A stretch of 64,000 bases of DNA, from the NCBI GenBank assembly GCA_031281275.1, contig JAITFP010000024.1, positions 1 through 64,000 on the forward strand. Direction: 5' to 3'. The position numbers and the translations under genes were made by a program. Positions 37,230-47,192 of this stretch are shown here, in pieces. This DNA comes from Candidatus Fibrimonadaceae bacterium (GTDB lineage Bacteria; Fibrobacterota; Fibrobacteria; Fibrobacterales; Fibrobacteraceae). Every line of letters starts with the position of its first letter. Within the stretch, counting starts at the first letter, position 1. The notes beneath the pieces are model-generated. The model was not told the origin of the DNA. It ran no database searches and saw only the letters and a program-made list of their open reading frames with translations.

Positions 37230-38403
37230 TTTGGGTAAAATTCCACGTCCTAATTGGATTGAAATAGATTTAGATCATTTGCATAGCAATATTGCTTATG
37301 CAAGAAGTTTGCTACCCGCCGGCACAAAATTGCTACTCCCCGTTAAAGCTGATGCTTATGGGCACGGTTCTCTTGCCATTTCTTTTGCGGCTATGGCTGC
37401 TGGAATTGATTTTTTAGGTGTTGCCCATTTATTTGAAGGAGTTGCCTTGCGAGAAAACGGAGTAAATGCCAGAATTTTAATTTTGGGTCCCTGTTTGGAA
37501 AACGATTTTCCATTCTTAATAAAACACAACCTAACTCCTTCAATTCAAAACCTAGAAACCGCAAAAGCCCTTAACTCTCAACTCCGGACTCTCAACTCTC
37601 AACTAAAAATCCACATCCAAATAGACACTAGAATGCATCGTTTTGGAATAAAATACGATAATTTTGATGAGGTGAAAAAAATTTGCGAGTTGTCCAATTT
37701 AGAAGTAGAGGGTATGTATTCCCATCTAGCCACCGCCGATATGCCCGAACATCCAGCTATGAAAATACAATTAGATAGATTTGAACGACTGGTTAAAGAT
37801 TTGGAAAAAGCAGGTGTACGCCCGCCACTGTGCCATATAGCAAATTCACCTGCGACATTTTTATTTGCAAACAAAATTCATTACGATATGGTTCGCCCCG
37901 GTGTTGCCCTTTATGGCTACGACCCGCTTGGAGAACTTCCATCTAGATTTCCAATAAAGCCTGTGTTGAGGTTACGTTCAACTGTGCGTGCCTTGAGACA
38001 AGTTGAGGTAGGGGAGGGAGTTTCTTATGGGCATTTTTTCAAGGCAGAAAAAAATATGCTGGTGGCAACAGTAGCCATTGGCTACGGAGACGGTTATTTG
38101 CGAGGCGAACCAAATAAAGGCGTTGTTTTTATAAACGGCAAAGCCTGCCCCATTTTAGGGAGAGTGTGCATGGATGCCTGCATGGTGGATGTAAGCGAAA
38201 TTCCAAATGTGAAAATAAGCGACATAGCGGAGTGCATAAACGGAGAATTTTCCGAGCAAATATCTGTAGAAGCATTTGCAACCGAACATAAAACAATCCC
38301 TTACGAAATAACAACCCGCATGGCCCGCAGGCTTTACAGGCTTTACCGCTACAAGGGGAAAACTTGTGGTTGGCACGAGCTTAAAGCGGAGTTTGCATTA
38401 TGA
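37222..38403 (+). CDS. alr: Alanine racemase
   Basis: LLLPVKADAYGHGSLAI PLP lysine motif; IQIDTRMHRFG; CHIANSPATFLF; VRPGVALYGYDPL. Confidence 0.95.
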   Translation: MPDLGKIPRPNWIEIDLDHLHSNIAYARSLLPAGTKLLLPVKADAYGHGSLAISFAAMAAGIDFLGVAHLFEGVALRENGVNARILILGPCLENDFPFLIKHNLTPSIQNLETAKALNSQLRTLNSQLKIHIQIDTRMHRFGIKYDNFDEVKKICELSNLEVEGMYSHLATADMPEHPAMKIQLDRFERLVKDLEKAGVRPPLCHIANSPATFLFANKIHYDMVRPGVALYGYDPLGELPSRFPIKPVLRLRSTVRALRQVEVGEGVSYGHFFKAEKNMLVATVAIGYGDGYLRGEPNKGVVFINGKACPILGRVCMDACMVDVSEIPNVKISDIAECINGEFSEQISVEAFATEHKTIPYEITTRMARRLYRLYRYKGKTCGWHELKAEFAL

Positions 38404-39371
38404 AGGTAAAACCGTTATTTTTTTGCACCCTTGCATTTGCCGCACCTGTATTGGCAAATTTCACGCCAGCAGATTCCGCAAAAGCCTTGGCACATTGCCG
38501 AGGTAGTTCCTTCATGGGCATTGAGGTCTTTGGAAAAGACCCCGGCAAAGCTAGGAGCAATGCAAAAATCGAAATAACGAATAATATAATTTCACAGGTG
38601 AGATCCGAAATAAAAACGAGCAACTCCAGCGAAGAAAAGAACGGCATTTTTAAAGAATCAAGCCGTTATTTGGAAAAAAGCAAAATAGAGAGCAATTTAA
38701 CTTTAGCAGGCTTTCAAGAAATAGAACCTCCAAAACGTCTTGAAAACGGGGAATTTGTACTCAAAGGCTATGTATGCACAAAGGATGCTGCCAAGCCATA
38801 TTTGAATTCACTCAAAGACTTGGCAAGGACATTGAAAACCCAAACCCAAAAAACAGATGGAAACTCCTGCAAAATCATAAACGAAACTTACAAGAGCATT
38901 GAAGGCTTGGAAATAATATTAGACTATTTTGCGAGAATGAGCAACGATGTGCAAACGGAATACGAAGCTCTCAAAGAGGAATACCAAAGCGATGGCGGGA
39001 GCGGTGTGTTCTTGGAAATTAAGGAAAATATATTTGGCGAAAAGAGCGATGTGATTGGCAGCAAACTGAGGGAAGTTTTAAGTACCAACAACTGCCGCAT
39101 AGAACGAAACGTATGCAAAGCAAACGGCGGCTTTACCCTTAGAATAAACGCAACCGCCTGCAATCACAAAAACGATGGCACATTTGACCATTGCAGTTCC
39201 TGTCTAAAAATAGATTTGCTAAACGGCAGGAATGAGATAGTGCTTTCGCCAAGCGTTGCGACAAAAGCTGCATGGGATGGCAAATCTGCTGCTTGTGAAA
39301 AAGCATTTGAGCTATCTGCTCCAGAAATATTCAACAAGGTAAAGGAAAAAATCAGCGAGGTGTGCAAATGA
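38400..39371 (+). CDS. Secreted hypothetical protein
   Basis: Signal peptide MKVKPLFFCTLAFAAPVLA; ATGA overlaps with both neighbours. Confidence 0.7.
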   Translation: MKVKPLFFCTLAFAAPVLANFTPADSAKALAHCRGSSFMGIEVFGKDPGKARSNAKIEITNNIISQVRSEIKTSNSSEEKNGIFKESSRYLEKSKIESNLTLAGFQEIEPPKRLENGEFVLKGYVCTKDAAKPYLNSLKDLARTLKTQTQKTDGNSCKIINETYKSIEGLEIILDYFARMSNDVQTEYEALKEEYQSDGGSGVFLEIKENIFGEKSDVIGSKLREVLSTNNCRIERNVCKANGGFTLRINATACNHKNDGTFDHCSSCLKIDLLNGRNEIVLSPSVATKAAWDGKSAACEKAFELSAPEIFNKVKEKISEVCK

Positions 39372-41065
39372 AAAAACTTCTAGCAATTCTGCTTGTTCTT
39401 TGTTCGGTAACGTTTGGGCAAAAGCCCAAACTCATTATCTCCGTATCTGGCGAATTGGAAAAGGATTTGGCAGATGTCCTTATGACACAGGTTTCCCATA
39501 ACTTGAGTAACTATGATACTTATGAAATACTTATCAATGACATGGAGTTCAATGAAACTCTAAAAAAGGAATGGGAAAAAGGCAATGTTAGTGACTCTAC
39601 GATTATCGGCTTGGCAAAGAAAGCAGGTGCAAATTATTTATGCTTTACGAAAATAAAATCCGTTAAAGGGTTGAAGGGCAAGCTGGTAACAGCACAGGTA
39701 TATGATTTGGCTAATATGACTTATACTAAGCAAATGGGTAGTGAAACTACAGAAGATGAATTCTCAGATTTGAAGGATTTGACTGAAACGATCTCTAAGG
39801 TTGTTGCTCAGATGCTTGGAGCAACTAAAAACAATTCAAGCGGCGGAAAAAGTAATAATGCAACAAATTCAAACGTTGCTAATAGCAGCAATTCGGTTAA
39901 AAGTAAAATAGGCGACCCTTTTACGGACTCCCGTGATGGCAAGCAATACAAGACCGTTAAAATAGGCGAGCAAATATGGATGGCGGAAAATATGAACTAT
40001 AAAACCGGAAAATTTTGGTGCTATAACAATGAAAATTTTAATTGCGAAAAATATGGGCTTTTATATGACTGGAACACGGCAATGAAAGTTTGCCCAAAGG
40101 GTTGGAAATTGCCTAGCCGTAGCGAATGGAATTATTTAGTTCAGTCTATAGGTAAAGAATTTGCTGGAAAAAAACTAAAATCGATAAATGAACGAGGTAC
40201 AGATGATTTTGAATTTTCCGCCTTGCTTGGTGGTCGTCGCAACGTTGGAGGTAGCTTTAATTATCTTGGAGAAAATGGTCGTTGGTGGACATCTACCACT
40301 ACGCTTGATAGTATAAACAACGCCTATTATCAATATATGAATAAGAGCAACGATCATGTTGACGAAAATCTTTGGTATAATGATTTTTCCAACGGTTATT
40401 CTGTTCGTTGCATTATGGGCTTTCCTGATACAAATATGGCAAAACCTACTGTGGCTGGCATTAACGATAATAACGCAAGTAAAAAAAACGATGATATTCT
40501 TATTGATACTCGCGATAGTAGACAATACAAGACCGTCAAAATCGGCAATCAAACGTGGATGGCAGAAAATCTCAATTATCAAATTGCGGCAAATAGTTGG
40601 TGTTATGACAACAACCCCAACAATTGCACTAAGTACGGCAGGTTGTATAGTTGGAACGCCGCGAGTAAAGCTTGTCCTAGCGGGTGGCATTTGCCAAGCA
40701 GTGCTGAGTGGAATAAACTTGTTTCAACAGACGGCTTGACTCGGACAGCTGGTAATAAACTCAAGTCAAAAACAGGTTGGAAAAATAACGGTGGAGGTAC
40801 CGATGTTTACGGGTTTTCCGCTCTGCCTGGTGGTCTTCGTAGTGGCGGAAATTTTGCTCATCGCAGCAACGGTCAATCCATTAGCGCAGGTAGCTTCGAT
40901 TGCCTCGGCAACTGCGGCTACTGGTGGAGTGCCACGAGGAACAAAGTAAGTAGCTGGGGAGGAAGCAGTTACGACAGCCGAGCAATGTACTACCACGACG
41001 ATTATGTGTCCGAGGACACAGACAACGAGAGTAGCGCGTTTTCAGTTCGTTGTGTTAAGGACTGA
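39368..41065 (+). CDS. CsgG-like N-terminal domain plus two FISUMP domains
   Basis: Signal MKKLLAILLVLCSVTFG; two copies of DSRDGKQYKTVKIGEQIWMAENMNY...SVRC. Confidence 0.9.
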   Translation: MKKLLAILLVLCSVTFGQKPKLIISVSGELEKDLADVLMTQVSHNLSNYDTYEILINDMEFNETLKKEWEKGNVSDSTIIGLAKKAGANYLCFTKIKSVKGLKGKLVTAQVYDLANMTYTKQMGSETTEDEFSDLKDLTETISKVVAQMLGATKNNSSGGKSNNATNSNVANSSNSVKSKIGDPFTDSRDGKQYKTVKIGEQIWMAENMNYKTGKFWCYNNENFNCEKYGLLYDWNTAMKVCPKGWKLPSRSEWNYLVQSIGKEFAGKKLKSINERGTDDFEFSALLGGRRNVGGSFNYLGENGRWWTSTTTLDSINNAYYQYMNKSNDHVDENLWYNDFSNGYSVRCIMGFPDTNMAKPTVAGINDNNASKKNDDILIDTRDSRQYKTVKIGNQTWMAENLNYQIAANSWCYDNNPNNCTKYGRLYSWNAASKACPSGWHLPSSAEWNKLVSTDGLTRTAGNKLKSKTGWKNNGGGTDVYGFSALPGGLRSGGNFAHRSNGQSISAGSFDCLGNCGYWWSATRNKVSSWGGSSYDSRAMYYHDDYVSEDTDNESSAFSVRCVKD

Positions 41066-41123
41066 GTGCGTTTACTTTACTAAATTATCTACAATGCTAA
41101 CGAAAATCCAATTATTTAAAAAA

Positions 41124-41360
41124 ATGAACACAGAACACAAAGCCACTTTGCAAATGCTTGTCCCTATGGTTATTCAGGTAATTATGGATTATAAAAAGAT
41201 ATCTTCAATAGAAGCTATTAAATTATTATATCTTTCTGTTTTATACCAAAAACTTGAAAAAGAAAGCACTAAATTGTGGCATTTAAGCCCGCTTGCGCTT
41301 TATGAATTGCTGGAAATGGAGCTTCAAACTGGAAAAATAATTTTTCCCACAGAGGCATAA
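41124..41360 (+). CDS. Small protein of the type found next to DUF3791 genes
   Basis: MNTEHKATLQMLVPMVIQVIMDYKKISSIEAIKLLYLSVLYQKLEKESTKLWHLSPLALYELLE. Confidence 0.65.
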   Translation: MNTEHKATLQMLVPMVIQVIMDYKKISSIEAIKLLYLSVLYQKLEKESTKLWHLSPLALYELLEMELQTGKIIFPTEA

Positions 41361-41365
41361 ACTTT

Positions 41366-41590
41366 ATGAAAACAAATATTGCAAATGATTTTTTGGTGTA
41401 TGTAATTGAAGAATATAAATTTTTGGAACAAAAAACTTCCAAAGAAGTTATGGAATTATTTTCAAAATACAATGTTTTCAACTATATTTTGCAACATTAC
41501 GAAGCCATGCACACAATTGGAGGCAGAGCCATTGCAGACGATATAAATTTATTGATTGAAAAACGTACGCAATCTCAGCGAGGTATGTGA
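41366..41590 (+). CDS. DUF3791-like protein
   Basis: ANDFLVYVIEEYKFLEQKTSKEVMELFSKYNVFNYILQHYEAMHTIGGRAIADDI. Confidence 0.75.
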   Translation: MKTNIANDFLVYVIEEYKFLEQKTSKEVMELFSKYNVFNYILQHYEAMHTIGGRAIADDINLLIEKRTQSQRGM

Positions 41591-42190
41591 ATGAAAAAAC
41601 TTCTAGCAATTCTACTTGTTCTTTGCGCGGCAACATTTGCCCAAGAGGTAGAAAACGTTTTAATGGATTCTCGTGACGGTAAGAAATATAGGTCTGTTGT
41701 GATAGGCAACCAAATCTGGATGGCGGAGAATCTCAATTACAAGGTAAAAGGTTCAAAATGCTATGACAACCAAGAAAGCAACTGCAAAAAATATGGACGG
41801 CTCTATAACTGGGTAACGGCTAAAACGGCTTGTCCGAGTGGCTGGCATTTGCCAAGCAATGAAGATTGGAATGTTTTGATAAAATTCGTCAATCCGAGCT
41901 GTTCTGACGATAACCGTTGTGCTGCGGGATCCAAGCTAAAGGCTACGAGTGGCTGGGCTAGCAATGGCAACGGCACGGATGCCTATGGCTTTTCGGCTTT
42001 GCCAGGTGGCTACGGCTATTCTGGTGGCACTTTCCTCAATGTTGGTAGCTACGGCGACTGGTGGAGTGCTACAGAGGACAATGCCGATCTCGCTTATGAC
42101 CGGGGTATGTACTATGGCTACGAGATAATCAACAAGCACAGCGGCAATAAGAACTACGCCTTGTTCAGTGTTCGTTGCTTGCATGATTGA
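41591..42190 (+). CDS. FISUMP-domain secreted protein
   Basis: Signal MKKLLAILLVLCAATFAQ; FISUMP core to SVRCLHD. Confidence 0.92.
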   Translation: MKKLLAILLVLCAATFAQEVENVLMDSRDGKKYRSVVIGNQIWMAENLNYKVKGSKCYDNQESNCKKYGRLYNWVTAKTACPSGWHLPSNEDWNVLIKFVNPSCSDDNRCAAGSKLKATSGWASNGNGTDAYGFSALPGGYGYSGGTFLNVGSYGDWWSATEDNADLAYDRGMYYGYEIINKHSGNKNYALFSVRCLHD

Positions 42191-42237
42191 GTGCATTTTT
42201 TAAATTTGGCATGCTTTTTGCATTCCAATACCTTGAT

Positions 42238-42951
42238 ATGTCTATTTCTGCAACAGAAAGCACAGGAGCGCGTTTTCCAAACGCTAAATCCGTTGATTCC
42301 AAAAAATGGAAAGCGGCTCAGGATTTTGAGGCTATGTTTATACATCAAATGCTCAAATCTATGAGAAATACCGTTCCAAAAGACGAAGAAATGAGCAGCG
42401 GGAGACGAATTTTCACAGAAATGCTGGACGAACAGATTGCAAATACAGCAAGCCGAACAGGTCATTTTGGGCTGGCGCAAATAGTTTACAAGGAACTTGC
42501 TGGAAAAGAAGCACAAGAAGCATATAGTGCCCAAGGTATGAATAAAGCCTCTGGGGAACAAATAGAGAGCTGGGTAAACGAAGCTGCCCAAACGCTTGGC
42601 TTGGACAAAAACCTTATAAAAGCCGTTATTCGTCAGGAATCTGGCGGAAATTCCCTTGCTCGTTCCAGCAAAGGGGCAAAAGGGCTTATGCAGCTAATGG
42701 ATTCAACTGCCAAAGATATGGGTGTTGCAAACTCCTACAACGGGCGGCAAAACATAATAGGTGGTGCAAAATATCTCAAACAAATGCTTATACGCTTTGG
42801 TGGCGATGAAAGCAAGGCACTTGCCGCTTATAATGCAGGACCAGGAACGGTTGAGCAGTATGGTGGAATTCCGCCTTATGAAGAAACCAAGAACTATATT
42901 AAAAACGTTCTGCAATACAGAGAACAACTTTCGCAAGAGGAGGCGCTATGA
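42238..42951 (+). CDS. flgJ: FlgJ-like rod-binding domain fused to SLT lytic transglycosylase
   Basis: QDFEAMFIHQMLKSMRNTVPKDE; LIKAVIRQESGGNSLARSSKGAKGLMQLMDSTA; ALAAYNAGPGTVEQYGGIPPYEET. Confidence 0.92.
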   Translation: MSISATESTGARFPNAKSVDSKKWKAAQDFEAMFIHQMLKSMRNTVPKDEEMSSGRRIFTEMLDEQIANTASRTGHFGLAQIVYKELAGKEAQEAYSAQGMNKASGEQIESWVNEAAQTLGLDKNLIKAVIRQESGGNSLARSSKGAKGLMQLMDSTAKDMGVANSYNGRQNIIGGAKYLKQMLIRFGGDESKALAAYNAGPGTVEQYGGIPPYEETKNYIKNVLQYREQLSQEEAL

Positions 42952-43478
42952 ACAATGAAAGCCCTGAACAAGAATTTGAAACTCTTATCGTTATACTCGG
43001 TAAAATGAAAGAGCAATATGTTAATCAAAAAGAAGTACTGATGAAACAGCGCTCTGCCATAATAAGCAACAATACTACAGAATTAACAGAAATTTTAAGC
43101 CAAATAGAAAATATAAACGAAAACATAAACCGCTTGGAAACTCGCCGAATTTTCAACACAGATGTTTTGGCGCAATATGCAAATGCAGAAACAAAAACCA
43201 TTCGCGATATTGTTAAGGCTTTTCCAGAACTAAGTGGCAAAAGATTGGAAACCGTTGCTTTGGAGCTTAAAAAAGAGGCATTGGAAGTAAAAAATATTTC
43301 CACATCCAACTCTAGTCTTTTGGAAATATCACGCAATATAGTTAAAGAAACTATGAAGATAATAATGACCCAAAACGTGGATCCGCGCGACCGTGCTTGG
43401 CGAACTTATGGCAACAGCGGTGCTTATGCTAGAACCGTGAGAAGGGAGCCAGCGCACTTGGTGAACAGAAAAGGGTAG
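42948..43478 (+). CDS. FlgN-like flagellar chaperone
   Basis: Coiled-coil protein with FlgN-like layout (LKEQYVNQKEVLMKQRSAIISNNTTELTEI) next to flgJ. Confidence 0.65.
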   Translation: MNNESPEQEFETLIVILGKMKEQYVNQKEVLMKQRSAIISNNTTELTEILSQIENINENINRLETRRIFNTDVLAQYANAETKTIRDIVKAFPELSGKRLETVALELKKEALEVKNISTSNSSLLEISRNIVKETMKIIMTQNVDPRDRAWRTYGNSGAYARTVRREPAHLVNRKG

Positions 43479-43480
43479 CA

Positions 43481-44902
43481 ATGCTCCACTACGCGGAAAC
43501 GCATTTTAGATTTCCTGTTTCAAGGCTTTATCGCCGGGAGCCTGTGATTTTAATTGATGCTCCCTTTCAAGTTTGCCCAGAGGAATCTTGCCCTATTTGG
43601 TTAATAGCCAGAAAGGCAAACTTATTTGCAATTTACGTTGAGGAGATTTACGGACAGTGGAAAAATGCAAGCGGAAAAAGCATACCTTTCAAATTGCCTA
43701 TTGAAAAACAATTTGATAAAAAATTTCATTTTGAAGAACTGAATTTTGAAAAACCTGAGAACAGTTCGGGTTTATGGATGCTGAATATTTTTGTTAAATA
43801 TAAAATAAAGGGCAGGGAAAAAATTTGCGAGAGATGGAATTACCCTTTTTTGCCACCAGAACCGCTTATAATAAACTTTCTAAAAGAGGCTCCACCAAAG
43901 CCGGAGGGCTGGCTTGCAGGAGAAACTCACTGCCATTCTAGCTACACCTCAGATTCCGTGGAATTTGGAGCCGCTCCTGCTGTTTTGCAAAAAGCCGCAA
44001 AAGCCGTGGGACTCAATTTTGTTTGCATAACAGACCATTCTTACGATTTGATGAACGAAAAAAAATTTCAAAAAATGAAAGCAGATGCGGCTTTACCATT
44101 GCTAATTGCAGGAGAAGAAGTTTCTTGCGGAAATTCAAAAAATCAAAATGTGCATTTATTGGTTTTTGGCAATGAGAATTATATTGAAGGGCACGGAGAT
44201 GGGGGTCGCAGATGGTGGAACACAAAACCGGATTTGAGCATTAGAGAGGCTATTGGCAAACACCTTGCGTATGCGGCACACCCCAAATTGCAAATGTTGC
44301 CTGTGGAAAAAATTTTGCTGAGAAGAGGGCATTGGAGCTACGAAGATTTAACGGAAAATAATATTTGCGGAATTGAATTTTGGAACGGATTCAGAGGGCG
44401 CGATTTTTACGAAGGGCGAGACCTTTGGATAAAGAGCCTGCTAGCGGGGCACAAACTTTTGCCTCTTGGCGGCAACGATTCTCACGGGGATTTGAACGAT
44501 TATACTGCAGTTAAACAGCCACTATGGAGCCTAAAATGCAACTCGGAACACGTATTTGGGCAAGTTAGAACGGTAATTCCAAACAATGGCAAAATACCTT
44601 TCAGTGAAATTCCAAAAAATCTCTACATCACAGATGGTCCGGCTTTGTGGTTTGAAAATGGAAAACTATATGCTAAAAGCACAGAAGATTTTGGGAAATT
44701 TTTGAGCATAACAATTTTCAGAGGCTGTGAGGGCAAGCCGAATTTTGAAAAAAAAGAAGAGATGAAAATAGGCGATTTTTATGAATTTGAATTTGATTTT
44801 GAAATTCCTTTAAACAACAGCCTTTATGTGAGGGCAGAATGCGAAACGACCTGCGGAAAATTTGCAATGACAATGGCGATTTATTCAAGTCTTGCTGCAT
44901 AG
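43481..44902 (+). CDS. PHP-domain metal-dependent phosphoesterase (CehA/McbA-like)
   Basis: AGETHCHSSYTSD, VCITDHSYD, GGNDSHGDLNDY. Confidence 0.85.
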   Translation: MLHYAETHFRFPVSRLYRREPVILIDAPFQVCPEESCPIWLIARKANLFAIYVEEIYGQWKNASGKSIPFKLPIEKQFDKKFHFEELNFEKPENSSGLWMLNIFVKYKIKGREKICERWNYPFLPPEPLIINFLKEAPPKPEGWLAGETHCHSSYTSDSVEFGAAPAVLQKAAKAVGLNFVCITDHSYDLMNEKKFQKMKADAALPLLIAGEEVSCGNSKNQNVHLLVFGNENYIEGHGDGGRRWWNTKPDLSIREAIGKHLAYAAHPKLQMLPVEKILLRRGHWSYEDLTENNICGIEFWNGFRGRDFYEGRDLWIKSLLAGHKLLPLGGNDSHGDLNDYTAVKQPLWSLKCNSEHVFGQVRTVIPNNGKIPFSEIPKNLYITDGPALWFENGKLYAKSTEDFGKFLSITIFRGCEGKPNFEKKEEMKIGDFYEFEFDFEIPLNNSLYVRAECETTCGKFAMTMAIYSSLAA

Positions 44903-45837
44903 CTACTTCCACTAGCGGAGAGAGAGAATTTTTAACCATAGACTGCGAGCAAAGCAGCATTTTTGACTGTGCCTCCATAACCAAGTCCATGCCAACCGGA
45001 TACCTTGCTCTGAAGGCAATACAAGAGGGAATTTTGAACCTTGAAACCTCAGTGGCAGATGTTCTCCCAGACTTTGCAAAATATCACAACAAAGAGGCAA
45101 AAGTATTCCACCTGTTAACTCACTCTCTGGATTACCGCTTTCCCATGAGCAGCCTCAAAGATTTGCCGCCTCAGGAGATTTGGCAGCGAGTTTGCTCGCA
45201 TAAATTTGAAATACCACCTGGGCAATTATTTTGCTACGGAAACGCAAACAGCATTTTGCTCGGAAAAGTTTTGGAAGCCGCTTACAAGATGCCTTTGGAC
45301 AAACTGGCAAAAAAGAGAGTTTTTGAACCACTCAAAATGCAAAGTACAGGCTGGCATCCGCTTGAATGGGCACCGGTAAACCGCATTATTCCCACGGAAA
45401 TTTGCCATTGGCGCGGGCGAGAGTTAAGGGGCGAAACGCACGATGAAAGCGCGTGGAAATTGGAGCTGGAATTTGGAGCGGTTGGTTCAGCTGGCGTTTT
45501 TAGCACCGCGCCTGATATTTTAACGTTTTTGGAGCATATTTTAGAAGATGATTTTTTGATTGAGAAATTGACTAGGAACGCATTTGAGGGCGTATGCAAT
45601 ACGCCCCTACAGCGGGAATGTACTGCGCTTGGTTTTGAATTGGATAATCCTAAATTTATGGGAAATTGCCCTTCTCCTATTTTTGGGAAAACTGGTTTTA
45701 CTGGAACTAGCTTTATTTGCCAGCCTCAGAAGAAATTTTGCCTTGTGGTTCTTTGCAATTACACATATCCCACCCGCAAACCAAATGCAGATAAAATAAA
45801 CGAGTTCAGGGCGAGAGTTGCGGAGTTGCTAGTTTAA
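44839..45837 (+). CDS. Serine beta-lactamase-like hydrolase (class C/PBP family)
   Basis: FDCASITKSMPTGYLALKAI SxxK; YGNANSILLGKVLE YxN; GKTGFTGTSFI. Confidence 0.85.
   Translation: MRNDLRKICNDNGDLFKSCCIATSTSGEREFLTIDCEQSSIFDCASITKSMPTGYLALKAIQEGILNLETSVADVLPDFAKYHNKEAKVFHLLTHSLDYRFPMSSLKDLPPQEIWQRVCSHKFEIPPGQLFCYGNANSILLGKVLEAAYKMPLDKLAKKRVFEPLKMQSTGWHPLEWAPVNRIIPTEICHWRGRELRGETHDESAWKLELEFGAVGSAGVFSTAPDILTFLEHILEDDFLIEKLTRNAFEGVCNTPLQRECTALGFELDNPKFMGNCPSPIFGKTGFTGTSFICQPQKKFCLVVLCNYTYPTRKPNADKINEFRARVAELLV
45588..45610. repeat. Palindromic repeat gggcgtat-gca-atacgcccctac within CDS
   Basis: 8-bp perfect stem with 3-nt loop, cctac tail. Confidence 0.7.
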
Positions 45838-45856
45838 TTTACTATCTTACCTCCCT

Positions 45857-47191
45857 ATGAGAGTTACGGAAAAATTAAAATCGTATAGACCTAAAAGCCT
45901 TGCTCAAACGATAATTTTTTTTGTTTTTATAGTGCTTTTAGTGTCAGTTGGCTTGTTTTTATTTTTCAATTTTACAAAATTAAGGGAAGATGTTATAGAA
46001 TGGAATTTGGAAAATATGCATACTTTGGTTTTGGCATATTCAGGAATTTTAGAAGGCGACAGCATAGAGTTGGATTTTCAAAGAAAGAGAACAAATGCTT
46101 ATTATGATAAATGGAGTGACCTAAGCGATAGCCTGCTTAAAAAAACAGGAGTGAAATATCTTTATGTTATGAATGCATCTTATGACGATTCTATTCAATT
46201 TTATCTAAGTGCAAGAAGCCATAATGGAAAAACTAATTTTTTGGAAAAACTACCCATTGGAGATTTTGATGTCGATCTTATAAAGAAACTAAAAGATAAA
46301 TCAGAGACCCATATCTGTAAAATGGGTTACTATCCTGAATATGGAGGCTGGCTTGCATATACCTACATATCTGTAAAAAATTCAAAAGGCGAAGTTGTTG
46401 CTTTTGTTGGTGCAGATAAGGATATGTCCGATATCAATGACAACGTAAAAAAAATTGAAACCAAACTTCTGCTTACGAGTTTTTTATTTTTTATAGTAGT
46501 ATTTTTTCTTATGGCATATTTAATCAGAAAAATATTAATTGCGCCTATAGCAAATATAATTGATGCGGCAAATGACTTTCATCTATTAGGAGTTTCCTTC
46601 AAAAATTTAGCTCCAACCCGCCTTAAGGAATACGATGCCCTTATAGAAAGCTTTAGAAATATGGAGAGTAAAATAAATTCTGCGATTACTAAGAGTTACA
46701 CGGATGAATTAACAAAACTAAATAACCGTTATTTCTTTACGCTTTCATTAGAAAACATTTTAGAGCCAGTACGTGAAGAAAAGAAAATAGCTTTTTTCAT
46801 AATAGACATAGATTCTTTTAAACAGATAAATGATAACTATGGGCATGAGAAAGGCGATTTTGTTCTTAGAAACACTGGAATCATTTTAAAGCAAGTGTTT
46901 GGGGATTTGCCTGGTGTTGTGGTTCGCCTTGGTGGTGATGAGTTCGCTGTTTGCTTGGATAATATTGGAAGTAGACAAATTGTTGAAGATAAATGCAAAA
47001 GCCTTAAAGAAGAACTTTCACAGATAACTTATGCAGAAGGTAAAACTGGTGTTAGTGTAAGCATTGGAATTATCATAACCAAATTTAGCAAAACTCCACC
47101 CATTTATACAGAAATATTTTCTGCTGCAGATAACAATCTTTACAAAGTTAAGGCAAAGGGGAAAAACGACTACTTGATTTCGGAGATTTAA
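45857..47191 (+). CDS. Membrane-anchored GGDEF diguanylate cyclase
   Basis: Two TM segments flanking a sensor region; TDELTKLNNRYFF, IIDIDSFKQINDNYGHEKGD, VVRLGGDEFAV. Confidence 0.95.
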   Translation: MRVTEKLKSYRPKSLAQTIIFFVFIVLLVSVGLFLFFNFTKLREDVIEWNLENMHTLVLAYSGILEGDSIELDFQRKRTNAYYDKWSDLSDSLLKKTGVKYLYVMNASYDDSIQFYLSARSHNGKTNFLEKLPIGDFDVDLIKKLKDKSETHICKMGYYPEYGGWLAYTYISVKNSKGEVVAFVGADKDMSDINDNVKKIETKLLLTSFLFFIVVFFLMAYLIRKILIAPIANIIDAANDFHLLGVSFKNLAPTRLKEYDALIESFRNMESKINSAITKSYTDELTKLNNRYFFTLSLENILEPVREEKKIAFFIIDIDSFKQINDNYGHEKGDFVLRNTGIILKQVFGDLPGVVVRLGGDEFAVCLDNIGSRQIVEDKCKSLKEELSQITYAEGKTGVSVSIGIIITKFSKTPPIYTEIFSAADNNLYKVKAKGKNDYLISEI

Positions 47192-47192
47192 T

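Noticed and set aside
40175-40690. Antisense ORF opposite the double-FISUMP gene
   Set aside because: No motif, no SD, opposite a well-supported CDS.
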